A stretch of 64,000 nucleotides of DNA from Anoxynatronum buryatiense. Its GTDB lineage: Bacteria; Bacillota; Clostridia; Peptostreptococcales; Tindalliaceae. The notes beneath the pieces are model-generated. The model did not search any database, had not been told where the DNA came from, and worked only from the letters and a program-made list of their open reading frames with translations. The stretch covers positions 1 through 64,000 of the forward strand of contig NZ_FXUF01000019.1 in the NCBI RefSeq assembly GCF_900182905.1, in the 5' to 3' direction. The position numbers were made by a program, and so were the translations under genes. Positions 28,031-38,892 of this stretch are shown here, piece by piece (position 1 is the first letter of the stretch; the number at the start of each line of letters is the position of its first letter).

Positions 28031-28321
28031 TTACATGCCTTCAAAGAATTCAATTTCTTTGCTTTCTGCTGTCAGTTGAACAATGGCTTTTTTCCAGTCT
28101 GGGCGTTTGCCAACGTGGCGGCCCATTCTTTTGGTTTTGCCTTTCATGTTCATGGTGTTGACGCTGTCAACCTTCACCGAAAAGATTTTTTCGATGGCAT
28201 TTTTAATCTCGGTCTTGTTGGCATTTTTGCGAACCACAAAGGCGTATTTTTTATCAGCCAGGCCGCTCATGCTCTGTTCAGTGACCAGAGGTCTTAAAAT
28301 CACGCTGTACGGATCAAACAT
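28031..28321 (-). CDS. rplW: 50S ribosomal protein L23
   Basis: 96-aa exit-tunnel protein that docks trigger factor and [23 protein letters not shown] and [20 protein letters not shown] match the family. Its ATG overlaps the rplD stop codon in a TAATG, so translation is coupled. Confidence 0.98.
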   Translation of the reverse strand: MFDPYSVILRPLVTEQSMSGLADKKYAFVVRKNANKTEIKNAIEKIFSVKVDSVNTMNMKGKTKRMGRHVGKRPDWKKAIVQLTAESKEIEFFEGM

Positions 28322-28944
28322 TATGCGTACACCTCCTCCACTTTCTCAACGGCATTTCTGGTGATGATGAAGCGGTCATACTTCAGAATGTCGTAGACGT
28401 TCAGGGTATTCACCAGTGTTGTTTGTACGCCGGGAATATTTCTGGCTGAACGGATTACACTGTCATTTACCTGCTCCATAACGATGAGCGCTTTGCCGTC
28501 AACTTTAAGGTTTTTAAGAATGTTGGTCATTTCTTTTGTTTTGGGCTGTTCCATTTGCAGATCATCCAAAACAATCAGCGTTTCACTGAGTACTTTTGAT
28601 GAAAGTGCCGATTTCAGCGCCAAACGTCTCACCTTTTTGGGCAGCTTATAGCTGTAATCCCTGGGTTTGGGTGCAAAGACAGTTCCTCCACCAACCCAGA
28701 TGGGTGAACGGCTGGACCCATGACGGGCACGACCGGTTCCCTTTTGACGCCAGGGCTTTCTGCCGCCGCCTCTTACTTCTGCGCGGGTTTTGGCAGACTG
28801 TGTTCCTTGTCGCTTATTGGCTAGCTGATTCTTAACAACAGCATGCATGACATGCGTGTTAATCTCTACGCCGAAAATGCTGTCGTTCAGCTGAATTTCA
28901 CTGACTTTTTCTCCAGATACATTGTAAACGGGTACTGTAGGCAT
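28321..28944 (-). CDS. rplD: 50S ribosomal protein L4
   Basis: 207-aa protein with a long tunnel loop ([20 protein letters not shown], the site of macrolide-resistance changes). In enterics L4 also represses the S10 operon; whether it does so here is not shown. It lies between rplC and rplW. Confidence 0.98.
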   Translation of the reverse strand: MPTVPVYNVSGEKVSEIQLNDSIFGVEINTHVMHAVVKNQLANKRQGTQSAKTRAEVRGGGRKPWRQKGTGRARHGSSRSPIWVGGGTVFAPKPRDYSYKLPKKVRRLALKSALSSKVLSETLIVLDDLQMEQPKTKEMTNILKNLKVDGKALIVMEQVNDSVIRSARNIPGVQTTLVNTLNVYDILKYDRFIITRNAVEKVEEVYA

Positions 28945-28964
28945 TTAAGCTCCTCCTTTCCAAC

Positions 28965-29600
28965 CTATTTTTCCTGAGTTTTTCGAGCTTCTTTCATGAA
29001 TACCATGCCTTTTTTGGGGCCGGGAACGGCACCTTTAACCAGAATGGCGTTTCTTTCAGCATCGACTCGAACCACTTCCAGATTTTGCATTGTAACGCGT
29101 ACGGAACCCATTTGTCCTGGTAACTTTTTACCTTTAAATACGCGGCTGGGAGAAGAAGATGCTCCCATGGAACCTGGATTTCTGTGATAGTGAGAACCGT
29201 GGGTCATGGGGCCGCGGCTTTGGTTGTGCCGTTTGATAACACCCTGGAAGCCTTTACCTTTGGAAGTACCGGTAATGTCAACCTTGTCACCCGCCACAAA
29301 GACATCAGCATTTAATTCCTGTCCAACTGTGTAGGTGGATGGGTCTTTCACTTTGAGTTCACGCAGGTACTTGCGATAAGCAACGCCCGCTTTATCAAAG
29401 TGGCCTTTGGCCGGTTTAATGGTGCGATTCTCTTTGGTGGTGCTGAAAGCTATTTGAACTGCAGTATAGCCTTCTTTTTCTTTTGTTTTGATCTGTGTGA
29501 CCTGGTTGGTTTCGACAGCGATGACAGTCACCGGGATCACGTTCCCCAGTTCATCAAACACCTGGGTCATACCAACTTTTCTACCCATTAATGCTTTCAT
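28965..29600 (-). CDS. rplC: 50S ribosomal protein L3
   Basis: 211-aa early-assembly protein. [19 protein letters not shown] and the signature [20 protein letters not shown] are canonical. The ATG at 29600 has AGGAGGTG 11 nt upstream; in-frame starts further upstream are in the intergenic region and are rejected. Confidence 0.98.
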   Translation of the reverse strand: MKALMGRKVGMTQVFDELGNVIPVTVIAVETNQVTQIKTKEKEGYTAVQIAFSTTKENRTIKPAKGHFDKAGVAYRKYLRELKVKDPSTYTVGQELNADVFVAGDKVDITGTSKGKGFQGVIKRHNQSRGPMTHGSHYHRNPGSMGASSSPSRVFKGKKLPGQMGSVRVTMQNLEVVRVDAERNAILVKGAVPGPKKGMVFMKEARKTQEK

Positions 29601-29697
29601 GTTCAAAACACCTCCTGTTAATCTTACAGCGGATTGCGTCAGCAATCATACTAAGATTGATCCTCTATAAAAGATCGATCAAACAATCGCTGCTTTC

Positions 29698-30012
29698 CTA
29701 TAACTTGATTTCAATATCCACGCCCGCCGGCAGATCCAGTTTCATCAGTGAATCAACGGTTTTGGGTGTGGGGCTCAGAATGTCAATGAGACGTTTGTGA
29801 GTGCGCATTTCAAACTGTTCTCTTGAATCTTTGTGTTTGTGTACTGAGCGCAGGATGGTAACGATCTGCTTTTCAGTAGGCAGGGGGATTGGCCCTGACA
29901 CATCTGCACCACTTCTTTTAGCAGTGTCGACAATCTTTTCTGCCGATTGGTCCAGCACCTTGTGATCATACGCCTTCAATCTGATTCTGATTTTTTGTTT
30001 TGCTTTAGCCAT
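29698..30012 (-). CDS. rpsJ: 30S ribosomal protein S10
   Basis: 104-aa protein, also the NusE partner of NusB in antitermination. [20 protein letters not shown] and [19 protein letters not shown] are conserved. It is the first gene of the S10-spc-alpha cluster, with GGAGGAGGTTAGCAA before the ATG. Confidence 0.98.
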   Translation of the reverse strand: MAKAKQKIRIRLKAYDHKVLDQSAEKIVDTAKRSGADVSGPIPLPTEKQIVTILRSVHKHKDSREQFEMRTHKRLIDILSPTPKTVDSLMKLDLPAGVDIEIKL

Positions 30013-30264
30013 TTGCTAACCTCCTCCATTCGCACGTTTTCGTGCGACAGGACATGAACACTGCTCCGGGTGTGTTGCATTTTTTTAAATCCGAAACATT
30101 TCTATCCAGTCGCCTGATTCTTAGATCCGACATTCTCCACGGAAATTCCCCTTCGAAAGGCCACCTTCCGCTTCATCGCATAAAATGGGACACTTAAGTA
30201 TTTTATAATACAATTGCAAGAAAAGCAAGATGGTTTGACTATTTTTTTCTGCAAAAACCATCTT
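30013..30264 (-). promoter_or_regulatory. S10-operon leader region and probable promoter
   Basis: This gap between tuf1 and rpsJ has a TATTAT/TATAAA -10 region at 30202-30210 with no good -35, and a ~190-nt leader. Hairpins seen on the minus strand are CGCACG/CGTGCG around a 4-nt loop (30046-30031) just above the ribosome site, and CGGAA/TTCCG (30170-30140) enclosing CCTTTCGAAGG. A 10-bp stem AAGATGGTTT/AAACCATCTT (30264-30227) lies just upstream of the -10. The leader may carry autogenous control, but no known motif is recognised. Confidence 0.45.
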
Positions 30265-30311
30265 TATTGACTCCTTTTTTTATATACCTGCGCATTATCA
30301 GCAATTAAGGC

Positions 30312-30340
30312 AAAAAAGGACCAGGCTTTTGCCTGGTCCC
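30312..30340 (-). terminator. Terminator of the str operon after tuf1
   Basis: GGACCAGG (30339-30332) pairs with CCTGGTCC (30325-30318) around CAAAAG, followed by TTTTTTT on the minus strand. It lies 34 bp after the tuf1 stop codon. Confidence 0.93.
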
Positions 30341-30373
30341 TAAGCTGCTTCACATTGTGATCGGCTACAGCAA

Positions 30374-31567
30374 TTACTCGATGATCTGAGCGACAACACC
30401 GGCTCCTACTGTTCGGCCGCCTTCACGAATGGCAAATCGCAGGCCTTCTTCGGTGGCGATGGGGCTGATCAGTTCGATGTCCATGGTGATGTTGTCTCCA
30501 GGCATAACCATCTCTACGCCATCCGGCAGTTTGATGCTTCCGGTAACGTCGGTGGTTCTGAAGTAGAACTGGGGACGGTAGCCGTCAAAGAAGGGGGTGT
30601 GTCGGCCGCCTTCTTCTTTTTTCAGTACGTAGACTTCTGCTTTGAACTTGGTGTGGGGATGGATGCTGCCGGTCTTGGCCAGTACTTGTCCACGCTCAAT
30701 TTCTGTTCGCTGAATGCCGCGAAGCAACAGGCCGATGTTGTCGCCTGCCTGGGCGAAATCCAACAGTTTGCGGAACATTTCCACGCCGGTTACAATCAGT
30801 TTGCGGGGCTCTTCGGAGAGGCCCACCAATTGTACTTCTTCCTGTACTTTAACGGTTCCTCTTTCCACACGTCCGGTGGCTACTGTGCCTCGGCCGGTGA
30901 TGGAGAAGACGTCCTCTACGGGCATCAGGAAGGGTTTGTCCACGTCTCGCTCGGGCTGTGGAATATACTCGTCGATGCCTTCAAACATTTCAACGATTTT
31001 ATCTGCCCATTCGCTGTCCGGATCTTCCAGTGCTTTTAATGCGCTGCCTTTGAAGATGGGGGTGTCGTCGCCTGGGAACTCGTACGCGCTCAACAGGTCG
31101 CGGATTTCCAGCTCAACCAGTTCCAGCAGTTCTTCGTCATCCACCATGTCGCATTTGTTCATGAAGACCACGATGTAGGGTACGCCTACCTGTCTGGACA
31201 GCAGGATGTGCTCTCTGGTTTGGGGCATGGGGCCGTCGGCTGCGGATACCACCAGGATGGCTCCGTCCATTTGGGCGGCTCCGGTGATCATGTTTTTAAC
31301 ATAGTCGGCATGGCCGGGGCAGTCTACGTGGGCGTAGTGGCGGTTCGGGGTTTCGTACTCAACATGTGCTGTTGAGATGGTGATTCCTCTTTCTCTTTCT
31401 TCAGGCGCTTTGTCGATCATGTCGAAGGCCACTGCTGATCCGGTGCCGAATCGCTTGTTCAGTACTGATGTGATGGCCGCTGTCAGCGTGGTTTTGCCAT
31501 GGTCAACGTGACCAATGGTTCCAATGTTTACGTGGGGTTTTGTTCTTTCAAATTTTGCTTTTCCCAT
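30374..31567 (-). CDS. tuf1: Elongation factor Tu, copy 1
   Basis: 397-aa GTPase that delivers aminoacyl-tRNA to the ribosome. G1 GHVDHGKT, G2 region with RGITIS, G3 DCPGH, G4 NKCD and the later G5 are visible, followed by domains II and III ending [10 protein letters not shown]. It is the last gene of the str operon, 47 bp after fusA, with a terminator behind it. The nucleotide sequence from 30374 to 31581 is repeated at 46628-47835 with a single difference that I can find (near 30594), so the two copies are evidently kept alike by gene conversion. Confidence 0.98.
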   Translation of the reverse strand: MGKAKFERTKPHVNIGTIGHVDHGKTTLTAAITSVLNKRFGTGSAVAFDMIDKAPEERERGITISTAHVEYETPNRHYAHVDCPGHADYVKNMITGAAQMDGAILVVSAADGPMPQTREHILLSRQVGVPYIVVFMNKCDMVDDEELLELVELEIRDLLSAYEFPGDDTPIFKGSALKALEDPDSEWADKIVEMFEGIDEYIPQPERDVDKPFLMPVEDVFSITGRGTVATGRVERGTVKVQEEVQLVGLSEEPRKLIVTGVEMFRKLLDFAQAGDNIGLLLRGIQRTEIERGQVLAKTGSIHPHTKFKAEVYVLKKEEGGRHTPFFDGYRPQFYFRTTDVTGSIKLPDGVEMVMPGDNITMDIELISPIATEEGLRFAIREGGRTVGAGVVAQIIE

Positions 31568-31614
31568 TTTCGTTCCTCCCTAAATTGTTTATTCATAGTT
31601 TGAAATGCAACAGG

Positions 31615-33684
31615 CTAGCCCTTCATAATCTTTTCTGCAATGCTGTTGGGCACCTGCTCAAAGTGATCAAAGTGCATGGTGTAATTGGCACGTCCCTGTG
31701 ATTTTGAACGAAGGTCTGTGGCATATCCAAACATTTCCGCCAGCGGCACCTGAGACTTGATCACCTGAATGCCATTGGCACGCGGTATCATTCCTTCAAT
31801 TCTGCCGCGTCGGGAGTTCAGGTCGCCGATCACGTCGCCCATATATTCTTCAGGGGTTACCACTTCCACACGCATGTAAGGTTCCAGCAATACCGGCTTG
31901 GCTTTCTTCATACCGTCTTTGAAAGCCATGGATCCTGCAATTTTAAAGGCCATTTCAGAAGAATCCACTTCGTGGTAGGAACCATCCAGCAGTTCAACCC
32001 GGAAATCCACCACTTCGTAGCCAGCTAGAATACCATTGCTCATACTGCCCTGAATCCCCTGATCTACTGCAGGAATGTACTCTTTGGGAATTGATCCGCC
32101 GACAACCTTGCTTTCGAACAGGTATCCGGCTCCAGGTTCCTGGGGAATCATTCGCATCTTAACATGACCGTACTGACCTTTACCACCAGACTGACGAGCG
32201 TATTTGGCTTCCACATCAACAGTTTCAGTGATGGTTTCTTTGTAAGCCACCTGTGGTTTGCCCACATTGGCTTCCACTTTAAACTCGCGCATCATTCGGT
32301 CAACAATGATTTCAAGATGCAGCTCTCCCATTCCGGCAATAATAGTCTGGCCGGTTTCGGTGTCTGTATAGGTTCGGAAAGTGGGATCCTCTTCTGCCAG
32401 TTTCTGCAGTGCAATCCCCATTTTTTCCTGGCCTGCTTTTGTTTTTGGCTCGATGGCAACATTAATAACCGGCTCAGGAAACTCCATGGATTCCAGGAGA
32501 ATCTGATGATCAGGATCGCACAGGGTATCCCCCGTGGAAGTATCTTTCAATCCCACGATGGCGGCAATGTCGCCGGCATACACTTCAGAAATCTCTTTTC
32601 GGGTGTTGGCATGCATTTGAAGAATGCGGCCAACACGTTCTTTTTTCCCTTTTGTTGCATTGTAAACATAAGAACCCGACTTCAGAACTCCGGAATAAAC
32701 CCGGAAGAAAGCCAGTTTACCCACAAAGGGGTCTGCCATGATTTTAAAGGCCAGGGCAGAGAAGGGTTCTTCATCACTGGGGTGGCGCTCCATTTCCGCT
32801 TCACCATCAAGGTCAGTACCTCGAATGGCTTCAACATCCAGCGGTGAAGGCATGAGTTGGACAATTCTGTCCAGCAGCATGGTGACGCCTTTGTTCTTGT
32901 AGGAAGAGCCGCACAGTACAGGTGTCATGGAGGTTTGAACAGTGCCTCTTCTGAGACCTTGAACCACCTCTTCCAAAGTGAGGGCTTCACCTTCCAGATA
33001 TTTCATCATCAGCTCTTCGCTGGTTTCTGCAACAGCTTCCAGCATTTTTTCACGATACATCTGTGCCTTTTCTTCCATTTCGGCTGGAATGTCTTCCACT
33101 CGAATGTCTTGACCCAAATCATCCAGGAAAATGTGCGCTTTCATATCCACCAGATCGATAATACCGACGAAATCAGCTTCACTGCCGATGGGCAGCTGAA
33201 TGGGTACCGCATTGGTTCCCAGACGTTCTTTCATCATGCTCACTGCCTGGTAAAAGTCTGCACCCATAATGTCCATTTTGTTGACGAAAGCCATGCGGGG
33301 AACCTTATATTTATCAGCCTGACGCCAGACTGTTTCTGATTGAGGTTCAACGCCGCCTTTAGCACAGAAAACTGCAACGGCACCATCAAGCACTCGCAAA
33401 GACCGTTCAACTTCAACCGTAAAGTCAACGTGTCCTGGTGTGTCAATTATGTTGATACCATGGCCATTCCATTCACAACTGGTGGCCGCGGAGGTGATAG
33501 TAATACCGCGCTCCTTTTCTTGCTCCATCCAGTCCATTTGCGAGGCCCCGTCATGGGTTTCACCAAGTTTTCTGATGCGGCCTGCATAAAACAGAATCCG
33601 TTCAGTGGTGGTGGTTTTACCTGCGTCAATATGTGCCATGATTCCAATGTTTCTTGTTTTTTCAAGCGTAAACTGCCTTGGCAC
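31615..33684 (-). CDS. fusA: Elongation factor G
   Basis: 689-aa translocase GTPase. The G domain has [32 protein letters not shown] and NKMD; domains II-V follow, including [17 protein letters not shown] and the C-terminal [11 protein letters not shown]. The length is normal. It lies between rpsG and tuf1 in the classic str order. Confidence 0.98.
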   Translation of the reverse strand: MPRQFTLEKTRNIGIMAHIDAGKTTTTERILFYAGRIRKLGETHDGASQMDWMEQEKERGITITSAATSCEWNGHGINIIDTPGHVDFTVEVERSLRVLDGAVAVFCAKGGVEPQSETVWRQADKYKVPRMAFVNKMDIMGADFYQAVSMMKERLGTNAVPIQLPIGSEADFVGIIDLVDMKAHIFLDDLGQDIRVEDIPAEMEEKAQMYREKMLEAVAETSEELMMKYLEGEALTLEEVVQGLRRGTVQTSMTPVLCGSSYKNKGVTMLLDRIVQLMPSPLDVEAIRGTDLDGEAEMERHPSDEEPFSALAFKIMADPFVGKLAFFRVYSGVLKSGSYVYNATKGKKERVGRILQMHANTRKEISEVYAGDIAAIVGLKDTSTGDTLCDPDHQILLESMEFPEPVINVAIEPKTKAGQEKMGIALQKLAEEDPTFRTYTDTETGQTIIAGMGELHLEIIVDRMMREFKVEANVGKPQVAYKETITETVDVEAKYARQSGGKGQYGHVKMRMIPQEPGAGYLFESKVVGGSIPKEYIPAVDQGIQGSMSNGILAGYEVVDFRVELLDGSYHEVDSSEMAFKIAGSMAFKDGMKKAKPVLLEPYMRVEVVTPEEYMGDVIGDLNSRRGRIEGMIPRANGIQVIKSQVPLAEMFGYATDLRSKSQGRANYTMHFDHFEQVPNSIAEKIMKG

Positions 33685-33788
33685 CGTGATCCTCCTTCCA
33701 ACATGCCGACAAACAAAAACTCTGAAATGAACTGTGCATTCGCCATTTTACCGATGCAAATGCACAGATGATTCCCTGATTGCCGGTA

Positions 33789-34295
<507 letters not shown>

Positions 34296-34399
34296 TCACC
34301 GGTACTCGACATTCATTGAATGCCGTTGTGCGTTCTCAGCGTGATGAGACTCAGGAAATGACTCCTATTGATCATCTATGCTAAAACGCGATCACGTCA

Positions 34400-34816
34400 T
34401 TATTTCTTTTTGGGTCGTTTCGCTCCGTACTTGGAACGGCCCTGCATTCTGTTGGCAACGCCAGCGGTATCCAGAGTACCACGAACAATGTGGTAACGAA
34501 CACCAGGAAGGTCTTTCACTCTTCCCCCACGAATCAGAACGACACTATGTTCCTGCAGGTTGTGTCCCATTCCGGGAATATAAGCAGAAACCTCGATCTG
34601 GTTTGTGAGACGTACCCTTGCCACTTTTCGAAGTGCAGAGTTTGGTTTCTTAGGCGTCACTGTTTTAACGGATGTGCAGACACCTCGTTTTTGTGGAGCA
34701 CTCTGATCTGTGGATGTTCTGTTCAAAGAATTAAAACCTTTCAGCAACGCAGGGGCATCTGACTTTTCCATTTCAACTTTTCGGCCTTTTCGAACCAGTT
34801 GGTTAATGGTTGGCAT
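34400..34816 (-). CDS. rpsL: 30S ribosomal protein S12
   Basis: 138-aa decoding-centre protein. [20 protein letters not shown] and [20 protein letters not shown] are present; lysines at the positions tied to streptomycin sensitivity (in TPKKPN and in [10 protein letters not shown] context) appear wild type. It follows the L7Ae-like gene by 38 bp. Confidence 0.98.
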   Translation of the reverse strand: MPTINQLVRKGRKVEMEKSDAPALLKGFNSLNRTSTDQSAPQKRGVCTSVKTVTPKKPNSALRKVARVRLTNQIEVSAYIPGMGHNLQEHSVVLIRGGRVKDLPGVRYHIVRGTLDTAGVANRMQGRSKYGAKRPKKK

Positions 34817-34854
34817 GTTTTCACCTCCTTTTCATTTGATCATTTGATTCTCAT

Positions 34855-35100
34855 TTATTTTAGAACCGCAACCACGGTTGCTCCCACATCAATGCCGCAA
34901 AACTTGCCCAGTTTTTTTCGGCTTTCCACCGGCACAACTTCCACTTGCTTTTCCAGTGCCAATTGGCGCATTTTATCCAGCAGGTGCGTTTCCGCATCTG
35001 ATGCCAGGTACACACACTTGACGTCCTGGCCCTCTGTGAGTGAGCGGGTAACCTGTTTAATCCCCACCACTTTTTTTTCATGTTGAAGCAACTCCAACAC
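34855..35100 (-). CDS. rplGB: L7Ae-family ribosomal protein (YbxF-like)
   Basis: Small RNA-binding protein of the L7Ae/L30e/S12e family, which recognises kink-turns. The core GIKQVTRSLTEGQDVKCVYL and KKLGKFCGIDVGATVVAVL match YbxF-type proteins that open the str operon in Firmicutes. The start is taken as GTG at 35100 (81 aa), because GGAGGAGGAG lies 6 nt before it; an ATG at 35145 would give 96 aa but has no ribosome site. It is the first gene behind the str promoter and its structured leader. Confidence 0.88.
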   Translation of the reverse strand: MLELLQHEKKVVGIKQVTRSLTEGQDVKCVYLASDAETHLLDKMRQLALEKQVEVVPVESRKKLGKFCGIDVGATVVAVLK

Positions 35101-35162
35101 TTTTTTCTCCTCCTCCGTGCTCCTGATCTGCCGAATACACCACATGCTTATGCGGGTGAACC

Positions 35163-35212
35163 AGACACATCAGGAAGGCCGCCGGAGCCTCAACTCCGGC
35201 GAAGTCCTGTCT
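35163..35212 (-). promoter_or_regulatory. Long hairpin in the str-operon leader
   Basis: On the minus strand AGACA and CAGGA (35212-35205) pair with TCCTG and TGTCT (35175-35163), enclosing a perfect CGCCGGAG/CTCCGGCG stem (35200-35179) with a TTGAGG loop. The outer stem has a three-base ATG bulge. No T-tract follows, so it is not a simple terminator. It lies in the 5' leader of the L7Ae-type gene, whose product binds structured RNA. Confidence 0.65.
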
Positions 35213-35254
35213 TTTGAAGGGTTTAAGCCCTTTTACCAGCTAACACACTTAATT

Positions 35255-35283
35255 ATTCTAACACTTGGCAAAATGAGTGTCAA
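35255..35283 (-). promoter_or_regulatory. str-operon promoter
   Basis: TTGACA (35283-35278) and TAGAAT (35260-35255) with a 17-bp spacer lie 22 bp past the rpoC stop codon. The pair has the same -35 and -10 as the rplM promoter. Confidence 0.88.
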
Positions 35284-35305
35284 CAATAAGTTGATGAAGA
35301 TTGTG

Positions 35306-38300
35306 TTAAAACGTATCTGCTGAATCTGCATCCATCTCCGATATATCTGTTTCTTTCAGATCAAGAGCCACATCCATATACCGTTTCATACCCGTTCCTG
35401 CCGGTATTAGCTTGCCAATAATCACATTTTCTTTCAGGCCGATGAGGAAATCCTCTTTCCCTTTAATGGCCGCTTCAGTGAGCACTCGAGTGGTTTCCTG
35501 GAATGACGCTGCTGACAAAAAGGACTCAGTTGCCAGAGAAGCTTTAGTGATTCCCAGCAGCACGCGCTTGCTTTGAACCGGTTCCCGCCCCTCTTCAACG
35601 GCCTTCTTGTTAATATCTTCGAGGGTGTAAACACTTTCCAGAGTGCCTGGCAGCAGGTCAGCATCACCGTCATCTTCGATTCTCACTTTACCCAGCATTT
35701 GTCGCACAATCACTTCAATGTGTTTATCGTTAATATCAACACCCTGCATTCGGTAAACGCGCTGCACTTCTTTAATGATATAGTTCTGCACGCCGCCCAC
35801 ATCTTTGATACGCAGGATATCATGAGGGTTGACTGAACCGTCTGTAATTTCTTCAGCAGCCTCAATCATTTGCCCTTCTTTAACCCGTATGCGGGAACCA
35901 TAGGGAATCTCATACACCTTTTCTTCTTCTGCGTTGCGTACATGTACTTCCCGTTTCTTTTTACTTTCAACCAGACTCACCGCACCGTCAATCTCGCTGA
36001 TGATAGCCAGTCCTTTTGGCTTTCGGGCTTCAAAGAGTTCTTCGACACGGGGAAGACCCTGGGTGATATCTGCTCCAGCAACACCACCGGTATGGAAGGT
36101 TCTCATGGTCAACTGAGTTCCAGGTTCTCCAATGGACTGGGCGGCAATAATACCAACAGCTTCTCCCACTTCCACCTGCTTGCCGGTGGCCAGATTGCGG
36201 CCATAGCAGACTTTGCAGATACCGTACTTGGTTTTGCAGTCAAGGATGGATCGGATTTCAGCCCGCTGAACACCTGCTTCAATAATGCGCTCGGCATCCT
36301 CTTCCATGACCATTTTGCCTTTTTCCAGCAGCACCGCGCCGGTTTCAGGATGAAGAATATCTTTTAGAAGATAACGGCCCACCAGTCGATCGTACAACTC
36401 TTCAATCATCTCGTTGCCGTCTTTGAAGGCTTCCACTGTCATGCCCACTTCAGAGCCGCAATCCTCTTCACGAATAATCACATCCTGAGATACATCCACC
36501 AGGCGGCGGGTCAGATAACCTGAATCCGCTGTTCGAAGAGCCGTATCGGCAAGTCCTTTTCGGGCACCATGGGTTGAAATAAAATATTCCAGCACGGTCA
36601 GACCTTCACGAAAGTTTGATTTAATGGGAACTTCCACTGTGTGTCCACTTGCATTTGACATCAATCCACGCATACCGCCCAGCTGTCGAATCTGGTTTTT
36701 ACTTCCCCGGGCGCCTGATTGAGCCATGATAAAGACGTTGTTCATCCGGTCAAGTCCGTTCATCAAGGCATCTGTCACTTTTCCGGTCGTTTCTTCCCAA
36801 ACAGCCATAACTTTCTCGTAACGTTCGTCATTGGAAATCAGTCCCCGACGGAAAACCTGCTCGTACTGATCCACTTTCTCTTCTGCCTGAGCGATTAAGC
36901 CGGCTTTTTCTTCGGGAACCTCCATATCTGAAACAGCGATGGTGACAGCACCCCGGGTGGAGAATTTGAATCCGATAAATTTGATATAATCCAGCATTTC
37001 TGCGGTTGCAAGATTCCCATATTTGCGATAGCACTTGGAAATAATCTTACCCAGCGCCTTTTTGTCGCAGACGAAATCCACTTCAAGGGAATATGCGTCT
37101 TCTTCACGATCCACAAAACCCAGGGACTGGGGCAGTTTTTCATTGAAAATGAAGCGTCCCACCGTACTTTCAACCAATGCTCTCTCTGCTTTTTCAGGGT
37201 GCTTCATGCGCACCTTCACCATGGCATGCAAGTCAACTTTGCCGGTGTCATACGCCATTAGCATCTCTTCAAAATCTTTGAAAATCATCCCTTCCCCTTT
37301 TGATCCGGGAATATCGATGGTCAGGTAGTAGCTTCCCAGTACCATATCCTGAGTAGGCGTGGTAATAGGCTGACCATCTTTGGGTGCCAGAATGTTGTTG
37401 ACTGACAGCATGAGATCGTGGGCTTCTGCCTGGGCCTTTGCCGATAGCGGAACGTGTACCGCCATCTGGTCACCATCGAAATCAGCGTTATACGCAGTGC
37501 ACACCAGAGGATGGAGTTTAATCGCCTTTCCTTCCACCAGTACCGGCTCGAACGCCTGAATTCCAAGTCTGTGAAGGGTTGGGGCCCGGTTTAAAAGCAC
37601 CGGATGATTTTTAATGACCTCTTCAAGCACATCCCACACCTCGGGTCGCACTTTTTCCACCATGCGCTTGGCACTTTTGATGTTATGGGCATGCCCATCT
37701 GCCACCAGCGTTTTCATGACGAAAGGTTTAAAGAGTTCCAGAGCCATCTTTTTCGGCAGACCACACTGATGGAATTTCAGCTCCGGTCCTACCACGATGA
37801 CAGAACGTCCAGAATAGTCCACACGTTTCCCCAGCAAATTCTGACGAAAACGCCCCTGTTTTCCTTTCAGCATATCTGACAGCGATTTCAACGGGCGGTT
37901 GCCTGGTCCAGTTACAGGTTTGCCCCGTCGGCCATTGTCGATGAGCGCGTCCACCGCCTCCTGAAGCATGCGTTTTTCATTGCGTACAATGATATCAGGC
38001 GCGCCAAGGTCCAGCAATCTTTTGAGACGATTATTGCGGTTAATCACCCGGCGGTACAAATCATTAAGATCAGAGGTGGCAAATCTGCCGCCATCCAGCT
38101 GTACCATCGGTCGCAGATCCGGCGGAATCACCGGTACCACATCCAGAATCATCCAGTCTGGTTGATTTCCTGATCTCCTGAAGGCTTCCACCACTTCCAG
38201 ACGCCGAATGGTTCGCACTCTTTTTTGCCCCGAACTATCCTGCAGGCGTTGTCTCAAGTCTTGGTTCAGTTCTTCCAGGTCAATTTGCACCAATAATTCT

Positions 38301-38836
38301 TTAATGGCTTCTGCACCCATGGCCGCCGTAAAATATTGCCCTGATTTACGGGCGTGATCCATGGCTTCGCCAAATTCTTTTTCTGTCAGAATCTGCTTGT
38401 GGCTCAGGTGGCTGTCGCCGGGATCTGTCACCACATATGCCGCAAAGTACAGCACTTTTTCAAGGGAACGGGGCGACATGTCCAGCAGCAGACCCATTCG
38501 ACTGGGAATTCCCTTAAAGTACCAGATATGAGACACCGGTGCCGCCAGTTCAATGTGGCCCATTCGATCACGACGCACTTTTGACTTGGTGACTTCTACG
38601 CCGCACCGATCACAAATAACGCCTTTATATCGCACCCGTTTGTATTTTCCGCAGTGACATTCCCAGTCTTTCGTGGGACCAAAGATCTTTTCGCAGAAAA
38701 GGCCTTCTTTCTCTGGCTTAAGGGTACGGTAATTGATGGTTTCTGGTTTTTTGACTTCTCCCTTTGACCATTGCCGGATTTTCTCAGGCGAGGCCAGGGA
38801 TATTCGCAGTGATTTAAAATGATTCAATTCAAACAA
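35306..38836 (-). CDS. rpoC: DNA-directed RNA polymerase subunit beta'
   Basis: 1176-aa catalytic subunit. The N-terminal zinc ribbon (CHCGKY ... CDRCGVEV, about residues 60-78), the active-site magnesium motif [16 protein letters not shown] (about residue 450), and the second cysteine cluster (CGSEVGM ... [15 protein letters not shown]) are intact. Length is typical for Firmicutes, without the large proteobacterial insertion. It follows rpoB by 56 bp. Confidence 0.98.
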   Translation of the reverse strand: MFELNHFKSLRISLASPEKIRQWSKGEVKKPETINYRTLKPEKEGLFCEKIFGPTKDWECHCGKYKRVRYKGVICDRCGVEVTKSKVRRDRMGHIELAAPVSHIWYFKGIPSRMGLLLDMSPRSLEKVLYFAAYVVTDPGDSHLSHKQILTEKEFGEAMDHARKSGQYFTAAMGAEAIKELLVQIDLEELNQDLRQRLQDSSGQKRVRTIRRLEVVEAFRRSGNQPDWMILDVVPVIPPDLRPMVQLDGGRFATSDLNDLYRRVINRNNRLKRLLDLGAPDIIVRNEKRMLQEAVDALIDNGRRGKPVTGPGNRPLKSLSDMLKGKQGRFRQNLLGKRVDYSGRSVIVVGPELKFHQCGLPKKMALELFKPFVMKTLVADGHAHNIKSAKRMVEKVRPEVWDVLEEVIKNHPVLLNRAPTLHRLGIQAFEPVLVEGKAIKLHPLVCTAYNADFDGDQMAVHVPLSAKAQAEAHDLMLSVNNILAPKDGQPITTPTQDMVLGSYYLTIDIPGSKGEGMIFKDFEEMLMAYDTGKVDLHAMVKVRMKHPEKAERALVESTVGRFIFNEKLPQSLGFVDREEDAYSLEVDFVCDKKALGKIISKCYRKYGNLATAEMLDYIKFIGFKFSTRGAVTIAVSDMEVPEEKAGLIAQAEEKVDQYEQVFRRGLISNDERYEKVMAVWEETTGKVTDALMNGLDRMNNVFIMAQSGARGSKNQIRQLGGMRGLMSNASGHTVEVPIKSNFREGLTVLEYFISTHGARKGLADTALRTADSGYLTRRLVDVSQDVIIREEDCGSEVGMTVEAFKDGNEMIEELYDRLVGRYLLKDILHPETGAVLLEKGKMVMEEDAERIIEAGVQRAEIRSILDCKTKYGICKVCYGRNLATGKQVEVGEAVGIIAAQSIGEPGTQLTMRTFHTGGVAGADITQGLPRVEELFEARKPKGLAIISEIDGAVSLVESKKKREVHVRNAEEEKVYEIPYGSRIRVKEGQMIEAAEEITDGSVNPHDILRIKDVGGVQNYIIKEVQRVYRMQGVDINDKHIEVIVRQMLGKVRIEDDGDADLLPGTLESVYTLEDINKKAVEEGREPVQSKRVLLGITKASLATESFLSAASFQETTRVLTEAAIKGKEDFLIGLKENVIIGKLIPAGTGMKRYMDVALDLKETDISEMDADSADTF

Positions 38837-38892
38837 GGAGCTTCTCCCCTTTCAGTTCTTGCTGGTCTGAACCTGTTGCCGAAAGCAGTTGA

